Source: Vibrio sp. 10N.261.55.A7 (GTDB taxonomy: Bacteria; Pseudomonadota; Gammaproteobacteria; Enterobacterales; Vibrionaceae). From it: 43,364 bases of DNA. The translations under genes were made by a program, and so were the position numbers. A model generated the notes under the pieces. The model saw only the letters and a program-made list of their open reading frames with translations, ran no database searches and had not been told where the DNA came from. Location of the stretch: assembly GCF_002877365.1 (NCBI RefSeq), contig NZ_MCWZ01000340.1, positions 1-43,364 on the forward strand, read 5' to 3'. Positions within the stretch are counted from its first letter, which is position 1. Each line of letters opens with the position of its first letter. This document shows, in pieces, positions 1-9,323 of this stretch.

Positions 1-48
1 ATATTATATTTTGATCGTTAATATCAATAACAAATGGAGATATTAACC

Positions 49-1011
49 ATGTCAATCACAGAAAATACGTTTAAAATAAAAAAAGAAAAATATGGAATAT
101 ATGACTCAGTCACGTTATTTAATTCCAATCATGGTATAGAACTACAAATAATCAATGGATTTGGTGCAATAATTAATCGATACATCGTTAACCATAGCCC
201 GTTCTCATTTATTAGTGGCTATTCAAGCCCTTTAGAGCTCACCGACCAACATCCTTTTTTCTCTCGCAGCGCTAAACTTTTTCCTTTTCCAAATCGTCTC
301 GCTAATGGTGAATATCAATTTGACGGTCAACATTATCAGTTACCCGCAAACTTTCCCTGGTCAGATCACGCGGTTCATGGCTTGTTATACAACCAACCGT
401 TTGAGTTGATTAGCAGCTCTGCCGATGATGAACACGCTTCGGTGACCCTTCGTTATCAAACCGAAAAACTTCACTCTCAATTTCCTTACGCCTTTGCCCT
501 TGATATTACGTATCATATTGACCGACAAGGGCTGCTTCGTTGCTCAACTGTCGTGACCAATCAAAGCGCTCATTCCTTTCCTTTTGGCGATGCTTGGCAC
601 CCTTACTTCAGCTTGAACCAACCACTTAATGCTTGTTCGTTAACGATGCCAACCTGTCTTGAAGTTACACATATTGACGACTTACCCAATGGGCAGAAAC
701 ACCGCTTTGACCACTTTAGTGAGGCCGCATCTTTAGAGGATGTGTCACTCAATCACTGCTTCGAATTTGAACAACAAGAGCCTATTTCCTTGTTACTAAG
801 CAGCAATGACCAAAGTGCCTCTTTGCATTATCAACAAGACGTGAGTTACCCGTTCATTCAACTCTATACGCCAGACAGTGAAGCCAGTATTGCGATTGAA
901 CCGATGACCTGCCCAGCGAACGCGTTTAACAATGGTATGGGCTTGTTAACGCTAGCGCCCAATCAACGCAAAGAGTTTCAGTGGCAATGTCAGGCTCAAT
1001 ACCAAGCTTAG
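49..1011 (+). CDS. Aldose 1-epimerase family protein
   Basis: A 320-residue mutarotase-like protein expected to interconvert alpha and beta anomers of hexoses in the cytoplasm. The family is suggested by the beta-sandwich pattern, an N-terminal NRLANGEYQFDG segment, the HAVHGLLY stretch with the likely catalytic His region, the DAWHPYF segment and the late IAIEPMTCPANAFN block carrying the probable catalytic Glu. An ATG at 34 is in frame, but GGAGA at 36-40 is a good ribosome binding site for the ATG at 49, so I use 49. It converges on the beta-glucoside operon. Epimerisation of glucose released by phosphorolysis or hydrolysis would fit that neighbourhood, although its own promoter lies mostly outside the window. 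Confidence 0.88.
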   Translation: MSITENTFKIKKEKYGIYDSVTLFNSNHGIELQIINGFGAIINRYIVNHSPFSFISGYSSPLELTDQHPFFSRSAKLFPFPNRLANGEYQFDGQHYQLPANFPWSDHAVHGLLYNQPFELISSSADDEHASVTLRYQTEKLHSQFPYAFALDITYHIDRQGLLRCSTVVTNQSAHSFPFGDAWHPYFSLNQPLNACSLTMPTCLEVTHIDDLPNGQKHRFDHFSEAASLEDVSLNHCFEFEQQEPISLLLSSNDQSASLHYQQDVSYPFIQLYTPDSEASIAIEPMTCPANAFNNGMGLLTLAPNQRKEFQWQCQAQYQA

Positions 1012-1053
1012 AGTGTTCAATTCTTCCTTATCGAGACAACTTACAAGCTAAAT

Positions 1054-1082
1054 AAGGGCACTCAAGAGTGCCCTTTCTTTTT
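1054..1082 (+). terminator. Intrinsic terminator between convergent genes
   Basis: A 10-bp inverted repeat AAGGGCACTC / GAGTGCCCTT (1054-1063 and 1066-1075) is followed by TCTTTTT. It ends the aldose epimerase transcript. The reverse strand has a weaker T-rich flank, so it may also serve the opposing GH94 operon. Confidence 0.85.
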
Positions 1083-1087
1083 AAACG

Positions 1088-3505
1088 CTAGTGACTGCCC
1101 AGGATGACTTCAATTTGATGTTCACCTGACGTAAAGATCGGCGCTTTATTGCCTTCAATCACATCACCATTGACTCGCATTTCAACCACGCCCTTACAGA
1201 CCTTATTCGGGTTGCTCACGTGGATATGGTAAACCGCACCACGGAATTGACGACGCACCTTAAACTCTGGCCAGTCGCTTGGAATACAAGGGTCAACGAG
1301 CAAACCATCAACCTCTGGACGTACCCCAAGAATCCACTGTGTGCCCGCCACGTATGTCCAAGATGACGTACCCGATAACCAAGCGTTACGGCCTAAACCG
1401 AATTGATCATGCTCATCACCTAAGATGTTCTGTGGGTAACAGTACGGTTCTGACTCGAACGTATCAATATCATCATTTTTCGATGCCGGGTTAATTTGAC
1501 GATAGTACTCGTAAGCACGCTCGCCGTTGCCCATTTTCGCTTCTGCGATCATCACCCAAGGGTTAGAGTGGAGGAAGATCCCGCCATTCTCTTTGGCCCC
1601 TGGTGGGTACGTTGAAACACCACCCAGTTTCGGATCAAAACCGTTGTAGCCCGGAGTGGAAAGCTTAATGCCGTTTTCCGTATTGAGCTTGTTATAAACA
1701 GAGTCTAACGCTTGCGTTGCTCTCTCTTGCGTAGCAAACCCTGAGATCACTGGCCAGCTTTGTCCATTGGTGTAGATTTGACCTTGCTCATTGGTATGAG
1801 AGCCAATTGGCGTACCGGTTTCATCAAAGTAACGAACGAACCATTCGCCATCCCAACCACATTCATTAACGGTTGCTTGCATCTGCTCGTACTGCGCTTG
1901 GAATTTCTCCGTTAGCTCTGTCTCTTGGCGAAGTTCACAAAGATCAAGCATATCTAACAGCGCTTTACCGTACATGTTTGCGACCATCATCGATTCTGCG
2001 CCAGTCGGTAGGTTCACCGTGTCGTTCCAGTCAGCAAAACCTAACAGTGGTAAACCATGGTCACCCGTATTGGTGTAGGTAAAGTTGATGGAGCGGCACA
2101 AGTGTTCCCAAACGCTCGCAGACTCAACAACCTTGCCTTCTTTGTCTTTTTGGTAGAACGGAATCTCTTTATCTAAGAACGCCGCGTTACCCGTCTCTTT
2201 TACGTACTGAGTGACCGCATAAATGATCCATAGGTGATCATCACCGTAGTAATCTGGACGGTCTTCTTCTTCGCGTGAGTCACCTGCATTCGCTTCCATT
2301 GTCGACGGGAAGAATTGGTGCATCGCTGAGCCATCAATGTTTTGAACCGACAGCAGACGCTCAATAAACTCACGCGCCTCTTCAGGCATGTGCGTGATTA
2401 CGCCTAATGTATCTTGAGAAGAATCACGGAAGCCGATACCACGAGCGCCGTAACCTAATTGGTAAAGCGACAGGTAACGAGACCAGTTTTTCGTTGTATG
2501 ACACTGACGCGGGTTATGCACGTTTAACATCGAGTTCATTGCGGCATCAGGCGTTTCAACTTGAACCGTTGCAAGGTAGTTGTCCCAGTGAGTCGCAAGG
2601 GCTTCAAAGGCCGCATCCACATTCGCGTGGTCGCGGTACTTCGCCATCATCGGCTCCGCTTGCGCTAGGTTGTCCATTTGGGTCAACTGAACCACGGTAC
2701 GTTCAGTTTGACTTGGCGATAACCAGCCTAGGCGTAAGTTGAGTGCACCAATATTGTCGCCGCGCAGACACTCAGTGTTACCCAGCTCATCACTCTCAAG
2801 AGACGCAGGCGCTGCCCAGCTTCCGTAACCCATGTTGCCAATGAACTTCTGGCGATCACCATCAAAAGACGTGGCAATACGATCCGCCGTCATCAAGTTC
2901 ACCGCGTAGTCACGCTTCATGAAGGCAAACTGCTCAAGTACCGTATGACCAGACGCTTGCTTGTGCGCGTTCAGTGTCATAGTTTGCGGCACCCAGTCAG
3001 CGTTCAGCAGCTGTTTTAGCGCGTCAAAGTGCGTGAACTCATAAACAGGCACAACGTCTACATGCAGCTCTTCATCACTAATGTTGGTCACTTTAATGTC
3101 TTGCAGCAAAACAGGGGCATCGTTTGGAACAAAGAACGTCGCTTCACAACGTACACCAAACGCTTCAGCAATGATGGTGGTGTACGAAAGACCAGTATGG
3201 TTTTCAAACTTATCGAGCGGCTTCAGCGTTGGCGTATAAAATGGTGAGAATACCTCTACATTGCCTTTTGTATCGCGTACTTTCAGGTACAGCGTTGAGC
3301 CTTTAAAGTCTGAATTTGGCAGTTGAGCAATGTACTTAGTGATGCGGTTAAGCGCAGGATCGCCCTTACACAGCAGCACACCACCATTACTATCGACGAT
3401 GCCACCAAAATCTAACGTACCAACGTAGTTACACCATTTGATGGGTGTACACGGTGTTGTTGCGACATATTCTTTGTTTTTATCGTCAAAATATCCGAAT
3501 TTCAT
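1088..3505 (-). CDS. GH94 disaccharide phosphorylase (cellobiose phosphorylase-like)
   Basis: An 805-residue cytoplasmic phosphorylase expected to split a beta-linked glucose disaccharide with phosphate into glucose 1-phosphate and glucose. The N-terminus (MKFGYFDD.N.EYV) and overall length match GH94 cellobiose/chitobiose phosphorylases. An ADWND motif lies at 491-495, and its first Asp falls at residue 492, the position reported for the catalytic acid of Vibrio chitobiose phosphorylase; the GIGFRDSSQD and YPPGAKENGGIF blocks also fit. A GTG at 3511 is in frame, but AGGGA sits 8 nt before the ATG at 3505, so I use 3505. It is the last operon gene, after the ATPase. The GH1 neighbour favours a beta-glucoside over N,N'-diacetylchitobiose; cellobiose and laminaribiose cannot be separated by eye. 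Confidence 0.85.
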   Translation of the reverse strand: MKFGYFDDKNKEYVATTPCTPIKWCNYVGTLDFGGIVDSNGGVLLCKGDPALNRITKYIAQLPNSDFKGSTLYLKVRDTKGNVEVFSPFYTPTLKPLDKFENHTGLSYTTIIAEAFGVRCEATFFVPNDAPVLLQDIKVTNISDEELHVDVVPVYEFTHFDALKQLLNADWVPQTMTLNAHKQASGHTVLEQFAFMKRDYAVNLMTADRIATSFDGDRQKFIGNMGYGSWAAPASLESDELGNTECLRGDNIGALNLRLGWLSPSQTERTVVQLTQMDNLAQAEPMMAKYRDHANVDAAFEALATHWDNYLATVQVETPDAAMNSMLNVHNPRQCHTTKNWSRYLSLYQLGYGARGIGFRDSSQDTLGVITHMPEEAREFIERLLSVQNIDGSAMHQFFPSTMEANAGDSREEEDRPDYYGDDHLWIIYAVTQYVKETGNAAFLDKEIPFYQKDKEGKVVESASVWEHLCRSINFTYTNTGDHGLPLLGFADWNDTVNLPTGAESMMVANMYGKALLDMLDLCELRQETELTEKFQAQYEQMQATVNECGWDGEWFVRYFDETGTPIGSHTNEQGQIYTNGQSWPVISGFATQERATQALDSVYNKLNTENGIKLSTPGYNGFDPKLGGVSTYPPGAKENGGIFLHSNPWVMIAEAKMGNGERAYEYYRQINPASKNDDIDTFESEPYCYPQNILGDEHDQFGLGRNAWLSGTSSWTYVAGTQWILGVRPEVDGLLVDPCIPSDWPEFKVRRQFRGAVYHIHVSNPNKVCKGVVEMRVNGDVIEGNKAPIFTSGEHQIEVILGSH

Positions 3506-3567
3506 CGTCACTATCCCTAGCCCGATCTCAACTGAGAGGGCTTTTAAAATGTAAATCTGATTGAGCG

Positions 3568-3592
3568 AGTGGGAGACGCTCTCCCACTTTTT
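3568..3592. repeat. Hairpin between ATPase gene and GH94 gene
   Basis: A perfect 9-bp inverted repeat AGTGGGAGA-CGC-TCTCCCACT lies in the 114-nt gap before the GH94 gene. In the operon direction (minus) no U-tract follows, so it looks like an mRNA-stabilising or processing hairpin. On the plus strand it is followed by TTTTT and could stop antisense transcription. A second stem (AGCCC/GGGCT with TCTCA/TGAGA) sits closer to the GH94 start, at about 3516-3537. Confidence 0.6.
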
Positions 3593-3619
3593 ATATCGTT
3601 ATTTGGCTAAGCGAATGAC

Positions 3620-4720
3620 TTAGACTTCCGAGCTTGCTAGCGAGTTTTCACTTAATGCATCAAACAAATGGAAAGCATCTAAATCCAAGTAGAGTGTTAG
3701 CGTATCCACATCCACTTCCGCAGCTTGCGTTTCAACCATGAGAGGCTGACCACCGATTTCTGTTTTCAATAGAATGCTGGCACCCAGTAGCTCTTTGTCT
3801 TTGATCTTCACTGGAAATGGCAATACTCGGTCGTGATCCACTTGCTCGGCGCGAAGGTGAATATCCGTTGGACGAACACCGAAGTGCAGAGCCAAGTTCT
3901 TCGACGCATGAGCTTTAAAGCGCTCTGGAAGTGGAATTAACGTGTCGCCAAGTTCAACGAAAAAATCACCCTCTTTATCAACAAGCTTCGCTTCCAACAT
4001 ATTCATTGATGGGTTACCAATGAACTGAGCCACGAATTTGTTCGCCGGGCGTTGGAACACTTCTGTTGGCGTGCCCACTTGAGCCACATAGCCGTCTTTC
4101 AGAATCACGATACGGTCAGCCAGTGTCATCGCTTCGATTTGATCGTGCGTGACGTAAATGGTGGTTGTTTTCAGTTCGCGGTGCAGATGTTTGATCTCTT
4201 CACGCATCACGCCACGAAGCTTGGCATCAAGGTTTGATAATGGCTCATCAAATAGGAATACCTTCGGCGTACGAACCATTGCTCGGCCCATTGCCACACG
4301 TTGACGTTGACCACCAGAAAGCTCTTTTGGCTTACGGTCTAGAAGTGGATCCAGCTCTAGCATTTTCGCTGCTTTGCGAACTTCGGTATCGATTTCAGCC
4401 TTCGGCATGCCCTTCAACTTCAGAGCAAATGCAATGTTTTCATACACCGTCATGTGCGGGTATAACGCGTAGCTTTGGAAAACCATGGCAAGGTCGCGAT
4501 CTTTTGCGTCAACCTTGTTCATTTTCTTATCGCCAACGTAGATGTCACCAGAAGAGATCTCTTCAAGGCCTGCAAGCATACGAAGCGTTGTTGATTTACC
4601 GCAGCCCGATGGGCCAAGGAAAACCACGAACTCACCGTCGTTCACTGTGAAATCAAACTCTTTTACCACTTCTACATCACCAAATGATTTTTTGATGTTC
4701 TTAAATTCTACTTTAGCCAT
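3620..4720 (-). CDS. Sugar ABC transporter ATPase, MalK/UgpC/MsmK type
   Basis: A 366-residue ATPase that energises the sugar importer encoded just upstream. Visible motifs are Walker A GPSGCGKST (about 37-45), the Q-loop (FQSYALYPHMTV), signature LSGGQRQRVAMGRA (about 134-147), Walker B VFLFDEPLSNLDAK, the THDQ switch histidine, and a C-terminal regulatory TOBE/OB region (about 240-350) typical of carbohydrate CUT1 ATPases. Its start overlaps the stop of the GH1 gene by one base (TAATG), which implies translational coupling. The C-terminal domain makes it a CUT1 rather than an amino-acid ATPase; it could also energise other CUT1 systems in the cell. Confidence 0.93.
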   Translation of the reverse strand: MAKVEFKNIKKSFGDVEVVKEFDFTVNDGEFVVFLGPSGCGKSTTLRMLAGLEEISSGDIYVGDKKMNKVDAKDRDLAMVFQSYALYPHMTVYENIAFALKLKGMPKAEIDTEVRKAAKMLELDPLLDRKPKELSGGQRQRVAMGRAMVRTPKVFLFDEPLSNLDAKLRGVMREEIKHLHRELKTTTIYVTHDQIEAMTLADRIVILKDGYVAQVGTPTEVFQRPANKFVAQFIGNPSMNMLEAKLVDKEGDFFVELGDTLIPLPERFKAHASKNLALHFGVRPTDIHLRAEQVDHDRVLPFPVKIKDKELLGASILLKTEIGGQPLMVETQAAEVDVDTLTLYLDLDAFHLFDALSENSLASSEV

Positions 4721-6072
4721 TATTTGTTCTCCTCAGCGCGCGCTAGCAGTGTATTTCGATACGCAATTGCGCTCTGTTTCAGTGTTCTTTGTTGAGTTTG
4801 GTAATCGACATGGACCATGCCAAAACGTTGGCAATAACCAAACGACCATTCAAAATTGTCCATCAAACTCCATGCAAAATATCCGTCGACTCTTACACCC
4901 GCTTTGATCGCTTGGTCGACAGCATTGAGGTGTGTCTGGAAATAGCGAACACGCTGTTCATCGTTCACTTCTCCATTCACAACGGTTTGATCATCACCCG
5001 CCGCCCCGTTCTCGGTGATATACAGTGGCGGTAAATCGTCATAACGCTCATTTAAGCGCACCAGAAGATCCGTCAACCCTTGTGGGTAAATTTCCCAACC
5101 AATGTAGGTGTGTTCCGCATCTTGAGTGACTTTTTCAATGTCGCCATTTTCGTTGTAGCGCACCACATCACGTGAGTAATAGTTGATACCAACGTAATCA
5201 ACGGGCGCGCTGATGATGTCGAGATCCCCTTCAAGGATCATCGGCATATTCATCGCTTGGCGTTCAACCACCAACTGCGGATATTCCCCTTTCAAAACAG
5301 GGTCCATAAACCAGTGGTAATTTTCAGCTTCAGCGTAATCGGCAGCGCCTTGGTCTTTGTCGGTTGATGGGTAACCTGGCGTGGCGTTAAAGACCACGCC
5401 ATGCTTTGACTCTGGCGCGTTAGCACGAAGAATTGGCATTGCCAAACCATGGGCCAGCATCAGGTGGTGAGACGCTAAGAATCCCTCGCGTTCACCCAGG
5501 ATACCAGGAGCATGTATTCCCCAGCGGTAACCTAAGAAGGCAGAAACAAACGGTTCATTCAGTGTGGTGTATACGTCAATTTTGTTGCCAAAATGCGCGC
5601 TTACCGCTTGTGCGTATTCAGCAAACTTGTACGACGTTTCTCGATTTAACCAGCCGCCTTTATCTTCTAAATACTGAGGCAGATCCCAGTGATAGAGCGT
5701 CACATACACCTGCATTCCACGAGCATGACATTCGTCGATGATCTGCTCATAAAACGCCAACCCTTCAGGGTTAACCACACCGTCTTGCGGCATGATACGA
5801 GGCCAGGCAATCGACAAGCGGTAGGCGTCGACACCCAGACCTTGAATCATCTCAATGTCTTGTTTCCATAAGTGGTAATGGTCACAAGCCACATCGCCAT
5901 TGTCGCCGTTATCAACTTTGTTGGGTGTATTGCAAAACGTATCCCAGATTGATGGGGTGCGGCCACCTTCAGCCACACCACCTTCAATTTGATAAGACGA
6001 TGTTGCAACGCCGAAGACAAAGTCTGATTGAAGCAATGTTGAGTCACTTGGAAGTTGATATTTATTCATCAT
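4720..6072 (-). CDS. GH1 beta-glucosidase
   Basis: A 450-residue family 1 glycoside hydrolase, probably cytoplasmic since no signal peptide is seen. It should hydrolyse beta-glucosides such as cellobiose, laminaribiose or aryl/alkyl glucosides to glucose. Diagnostic motifs are FVFGVATSSYQIEGG near the N-terminus, TLNEP with the acid/base Glu at about residue 173, and ITENG with the nucleophile Glu at about residue 354. The length is normal for the family. Two ATGs occur in tandem at the start; either can use the GAGAT just upstream. It lies between the permeases and the ATPase, so hydrolytic and phosphorolytic (GH94) routes are co-expressed. Confidence 0.93.
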   Translation of the reverse strand: MMNKYQLPSDSTLLQSDFVFGVATSSYQIEGGVAEGGRTPSIWDTFCNTPNKVDNGDNGDVACDHYHLWKQDIEMIQGLGVDAYRLSIAWPRIMPQDGVVNPEGLAFYEQIIDECHARGMQVYVTLYHWDLPQYLEDKGGWLNRETSYKFAEYAQAVSAHFGNKIDVYTTLNEPFVSAFLGYRWGIHAPGILGEREGFLASHHLMLAHGLAMPILRANAPESKHGVVFNATPGYPSTDKDQGAADYAEAENYHWFMDPVLKGEYPQLVVERQAMNMPMILEGDLDIISAPVDYVGINYYSRDVVRYNENGDIEKVTQDAEHTYIGWEIYPQGLTDLLVRLNERYDDLPPLYITENGAAGDDQTVVNGEVNDEQRVRYFQTHLNAVDQAIKAGVRVDGYFAWSLMDNFEWSFGYCQRFGMVHVDYQTQQRTLKQSAIAYRNTLLARAEENK

Positions 6073-6083
6073 CGTTATCTCGC

Positions 6084-6998
6084 TTAACCTTTCACTGCGC
6101 CAGAAGTTAGACCTGAAATCATCTGTTTAGAAGCAAACAGGTAGGTAATAACCAGTGGTAATATCGAGATTGTGGTCCCCAGCATGACCGCGCCCCAAGG
6201 GGTGTTTGGTATGCCTTGTACACTTCGTAGTGCCTGAGTGATGACGTAGTTATCTGGTGAGTTCAGAACCACAAGCGGCTGCATGAACATGTTCCAGAAG
6301 AAAACAAACTGTACGATGGCCAGTGTTGCAAGCGCAGGCTTCATCAGTGGAAGCACGACACTCCAGTAGGTTCTAAACTCGCCCGCTCCATCCAGTTTCG
6401 CCGCTTCTAACAACTCTTTGGGAATCGACGCGATCACGTGTTGTCGCATCAAGAAGATACCAAATGGCGTGGTTGTGAACGGAAGCCAAACCGCAATGTG
6501 GTTATCCATAAGCCCTAAGAACTTAACGATCATGAAGTAAGGGATAAGACTCAGTACAGGCGGTATCGCCATTGAACCCACCAACATACCAAATAGAACG
6601 TTCTTACCTTTGAACTTAAACACCGCAAACGCGTAGCCACCCATACTACAAAACAGCAGCGAGATAGTGGTGCCCAGGAAAGCAACGTAGATAGAGTTAA
6701 ACATTGCTTGCCAAAACGGCATGATTTCAATCAGTTGAGCGTAGTTGTACGCCAAGCTGTCACCAATGGCTAAGCTGATGCCCGTACCAAAGATTTCGCT
6801 GCGGTCACGCGTTGATAGCAGAGCCGACCAAATGAATGGGAATATCGTGATGATGGCAGACACGATAAGCAGTGTAGCTAGCATCACCATCGCAATCTTG
6901 GTAATGATGTGAATCACACGTTCACTTGGCATCAACCCACCCTCTCTATTTAACAAGCCTTTAAGGGGCGATGAATTGGTCTTAATTGAAGTCGTCAT
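6084..6998 (-). CDS. Sugar ABC transporter permease, MalG type
   Basis: A 304-residue inner-membrane permease of a CUT1 sugar importer. After a hydrophilic N-terminus (about 35 residues) there are about six predicted membrane helices, the first at about 36-58. The EAA loop, EAAKLDGAGEFRTYWSVVLPLMKP (about 198-221), contacts the ATPase. It starts 1 nt after the stop of the MalF-type gene at 7000, and 11 nt separate it from the GH1 gene. The C-terminus ends in KQMISGLTSGAVKG, a common MalG-type ending. Substrate specificity is set mainly by the binding protein; the locus points to a beta-glucan oligosaccharide. Confidence 0.92.
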   Translation of the reverse strand: MTTSIKTNSSPLKGLLNREGGLMPSERVIHIITKIAMVMLATLLIVSAIITIFPFIWSALLSTRDRSEIFGTGISLAIGDSLAYNYAQLIEIMPFWQAMFNSIYVAFLGTTISLLFCSMGGYAFAVFKFKGKNVLFGMLVGSMAIPPVLSLIPYFMIVKFLGLMDNHIAVWLPFTTTPFGIFLMRQHVIASIPKELLEAAKLDGAGEFRTYWSVVLPLMKPALATLAIVQFVFFWNMFMQPLVVLNSPDNYVITQALRSVQGIPNTPWGAVMLGTTISILPLVITYLFASKQMISGLTSGAVKG

Positions 6999-6999
6999 C

Positions 7000-7989
7000 T
7001 TATTGTTCCCCTAAACCTTTCTTACCAAAGAATAAGAATTGAACTGCCGTACAGGTTGCGATTAATGCAAATAGTAACCATGAGATTGCGGATGCTGTGC
7101 CCATCTCTAGCCATTCCCAACCCACTTTATACAGATACATAGAGATAGTGAGACCAGATTGGCCAGTACCACCGCCACCACGAGTCAATACGAACGGTTC
7201 TTCGAACAACTGCAAGTTACCAATGATGGTCATCGTGATAGCAAAGAAAATGAATGGACGAATCATCGGTAACGAGATGTTCCAGAATCGGCGGAAGGCG
7301 TTGGCGCCATCCATACGTGCCGCTTCCAAGATCTCTTTAGGAATCGTCATTAGGCCTGTGGTGTAAAGTACGATGTTAAAACCGGTGTATTTCCAAAAGA
7401 TAACAATCGCAATCGACGGTTTGATCATGGTGGCGTCATCGAGCCAACGAATCGGCATCGCGTCATTCACCCAAGCAAACGCCCAACCAAACAAGGTGCT
7501 ATCCGCCAGCGCCATTAGCGTTTGGTTGATGATGCCCGAGTTAGGTGCATACATGTTGAAGAAGATAAGCGATGCAGCAACCGTTGACGTAATAAACGGT
7601 AGGAAGTACGCAGATGTTAACCAGTGACGCATACGGTCACCCATCGACACCAGAATATACGCGACAGGAATCGCGACTAAGTGTTGAGCAATACCCGATG
7701 TTAGGGCAAGCCAAACGGTGTTCTTTAATGAACGCCAAAGCCACGGGTCGGTCAGTGCAATGTGGTAGTTCTCAAAACCCACGTATTGCATTGCGTCCAT
7801 ACCCTCAACTGGGTTCCACATTTGAAATGAAAGAAAAACTGAAAACAGTAGCGGAAAGATTCCGAATACTGAAAAAATGATCAGAAACGGCAGTAGGAAT
7901 CCATACGGTGTAAGCGCTTTCAAATTTAGACGAGAAAAAAGGCTTTTACTCTCTGATGTTTCCATGGCGTTGCTCGCTGCTTGATTCAT
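7000..7989 (-). CDS. Sugar ABC transporter permease, MalF type
   Basis: A 329-residue inner-membrane permease, partner of the MalG-type protein. A hydrophilic N-terminal segment of about 28 residues precedes six or so membrane helices (the first at about 33-55). The EAA loop EAARMDGANAFRRFWNISLPMIRP lies at about 219-242. It lacks the large periplasmic loop of enterobacterial MalF, as is usual for oligosaccharide CUT1 permeases. It lies 71 nt after the binding-protein gene, with a hairpin in that gap, and nearly abuts the next permease. Confidence 0.92.
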   Translation of the reverse strand: MNQAASNAMETSESKSLFSRLNLKALTPYGFLLPFLIIFSVFGIFPLLFSVFLSFQMWNPVEGMDAMQYVGFENYHIALTDPWLWRSLKNTVWLALTSGIAQHLVAIPVAYILVSMGDRMRHWLTSAYFLPFITSTVAASLIFFNMYAPNSGIINQTLMALADSTLFGWAFAWVNDAMPIRWLDDATMIKPSIAIVIFWKYTGFNIVLYTTGLMTIPKEILEAARMDGANAFRRFWNISLPMIRPFIFFAITMTIIGNLQLFEEPFVLTRGGGGTGQSGLTISMYLYKVGWEWLEMGTASAISWLLFALIATCTAVQFLFFGKKGLGEQ

Positions 7990-8005
7990 AGTAACGACCT
8001 CTTAC

Positions 8006-8033
8006 CAAGAAGACGCGTTGCCACGCCTTCTTG
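8006..8033 (-). repeat. Hairpin between binding-protein and permease genes
   Basis: CAAGAAG (8006-8012) pairs with CTTCTTG (8027-8033), and inside them GCGT pairs with ACGC around a TGCC loop. No U-tract follows in the operon direction. Such hairpins after a binding-protein gene commonly protect the upstream mRNA so that the binding protein is made in excess over the permeases; that role is inferred here. Confidence 0.55.
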
Positions 8034-8060
8034 ATTACTTACTAAAATTATAGAGTTTGA

Positions 8061-9305
8061 TTAAAGATTACGTGTACGACGCTTGATTAGACGCTCAGCT
8101 TCGCTCAGCGCGACTTTGATGTCTTTACCTTCATCAAGTACTTCCATCAACGCATTTTCAAGAATGATTGAACGTGCTACGTGGTCGCCTTTTGCTGGCT
8201 GTACCGGCTTGATGTTTTTCGCAACATTGGCAAAAACATGACGTGCTTTCTGGCCACCTAGGAAATCAACACCTTCGTCGAACATTGCGTCGTCATACGT
8301 TGAGATGTTCGCAGGGAACGCCGCGATGGTTTCAAACGCTTCCAACTGAACTTCACGGTCCGTTGTCATGTATTCGATAAGTTTCCAAGCGTCATCTTGA
8401 TTGGCTGCTTGTGTTGGAATAGATAGGAATGAACCACCCCAGCTTCCGTAGATACCATCTGGAAGGTTAGATACCGCCCATTTACCCGCCGTATCTGGAG
8501 CCATCCAGTTTTGAAGGTGACCCAGTAACCATGCGCCAGACAGTTGTGTTGCTAACGTACCTTGACGGAAACCTTCGTACCATTCGTTAGACCAAGCAAG
8601 AATGCGACCATCCAGCTCTTTCTCACGGATCTCTTTCGCTACTTCAAACGCGTGTACAAAACGCTCAGACGTCACAACAGGGTTGCCATCTTTGTCGAAG
8701 TAAAGACCTTCACCTTCAGGCACGGTTGTAAAGATGATCGCTTGAGCAACGTCCGCCGCTGATGCAATAAGCTGTACATTTTGCTTCTTCAGCGCTTCAC
8801 CAGCCGCAATGTATGAATCCCAATCTTTGATTGCGTCTTCAACTTTGATGCCCGCTTTTTCAAACACATCTGTACGGTAGTACATAACACCAGGACCTAA
8901 ATCAACTGGAATGCCGTACATGCCGCCATCAGCGCCCTTACCTTGAGCCCAAGCGTAAGGTGCAAAGCTGTTTTCGAACTTATCAGCACCGTATTTTTCA
9001 GAAAGGTTAACAAGACCGCCAGAAGCCACAAATGGACCAATTTTTTCCACGTCAACAACGATAACGTCACCGGCACCAGAACCTGTTGCCAAGTTCGTCG
9101 TGAGTTTCGTGTGGTGATCACCGTGGTTGTTCATTAGGTAATCAACTTTGACACCCGTTTCTTTTTCAAAATCTGGCAGTAGCACTTTTAGGCTGCTGTC
9201 AAAATCTGGAAATCCATCAAAACGGATTTGATTATCTGCAGCATGAGCAGTCGCAGCAAGTCCAAGAGCAACGGCGCTAGCAAGCGCTAAAGTCTTAAAT
9301 TTCAT
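8061..9305 (-). CDS. Periplasmic sugar-binding protein (family 1 solute-binding)
   Basis: A 414-residue extracellular solute-binding protein that captures the sugar in the periplasm and delivers it to the two permeases. It has a clear signal peptide (MKFKTLALASAVALGLAATAHA, cleavage probably before ADNQ, about residue 23). The body shows the family 1 pattern: a WSNEWYEGFRQGTLATQLSGAWLLGHL block and a late DDAWKLIEYMTT segment. Aromatic residues suited to stacking on sugars are frequent. It starts 18 nt after the lacI-type gene, with AAGGAT as ribosome binding site. No lipobox is seen, so it is soluble rather than lipid-anchored. Confidence 0.92.
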   Translation of the reverse strand: MKFKTLALASAVALGLAATAHAADNQIRFDGFPDFDSSLKVLLPDFEKETGVKVDYLMNNHGDHHTKLTTNLATGSGAGDVIVVDVEKIGPFVASGGLVNLSEKYGADKFENSFAPYAWAQGKGADGGMYGIPVDLGPGVMYYRTDVFEKAGIKVEDAIKDWDSYIAAGEALKKQNVQLIASAADVAQAIIFTTVPEGEGLYFDKDGNPVVTSERFVHAFEVAKEIREKELDGRILAWSNEWYEGFRQGTLATQLSGAWLLGHLQNWMAPDTAGKWAVSNLPDGIYGSWGGSFLSIPTQAANQDDAWKLIEYMTTDREVQLEAFETIAAFPANISTYDDAMFDEGVDFLGGQKARHVFANVAKNIKPVQPAKGDHVARSIILENALMEVLDEGKDIKVALSEAERLIKRRTRNL

Positions 9306-9323
9306 GTGTTATCCTTAATGTTT

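Noticed and set aside
4234..4650. 138-residue frame antisense to the MalK-type ATPase
   Set aside because: A shadow of the ATPase coding strand with no domain.
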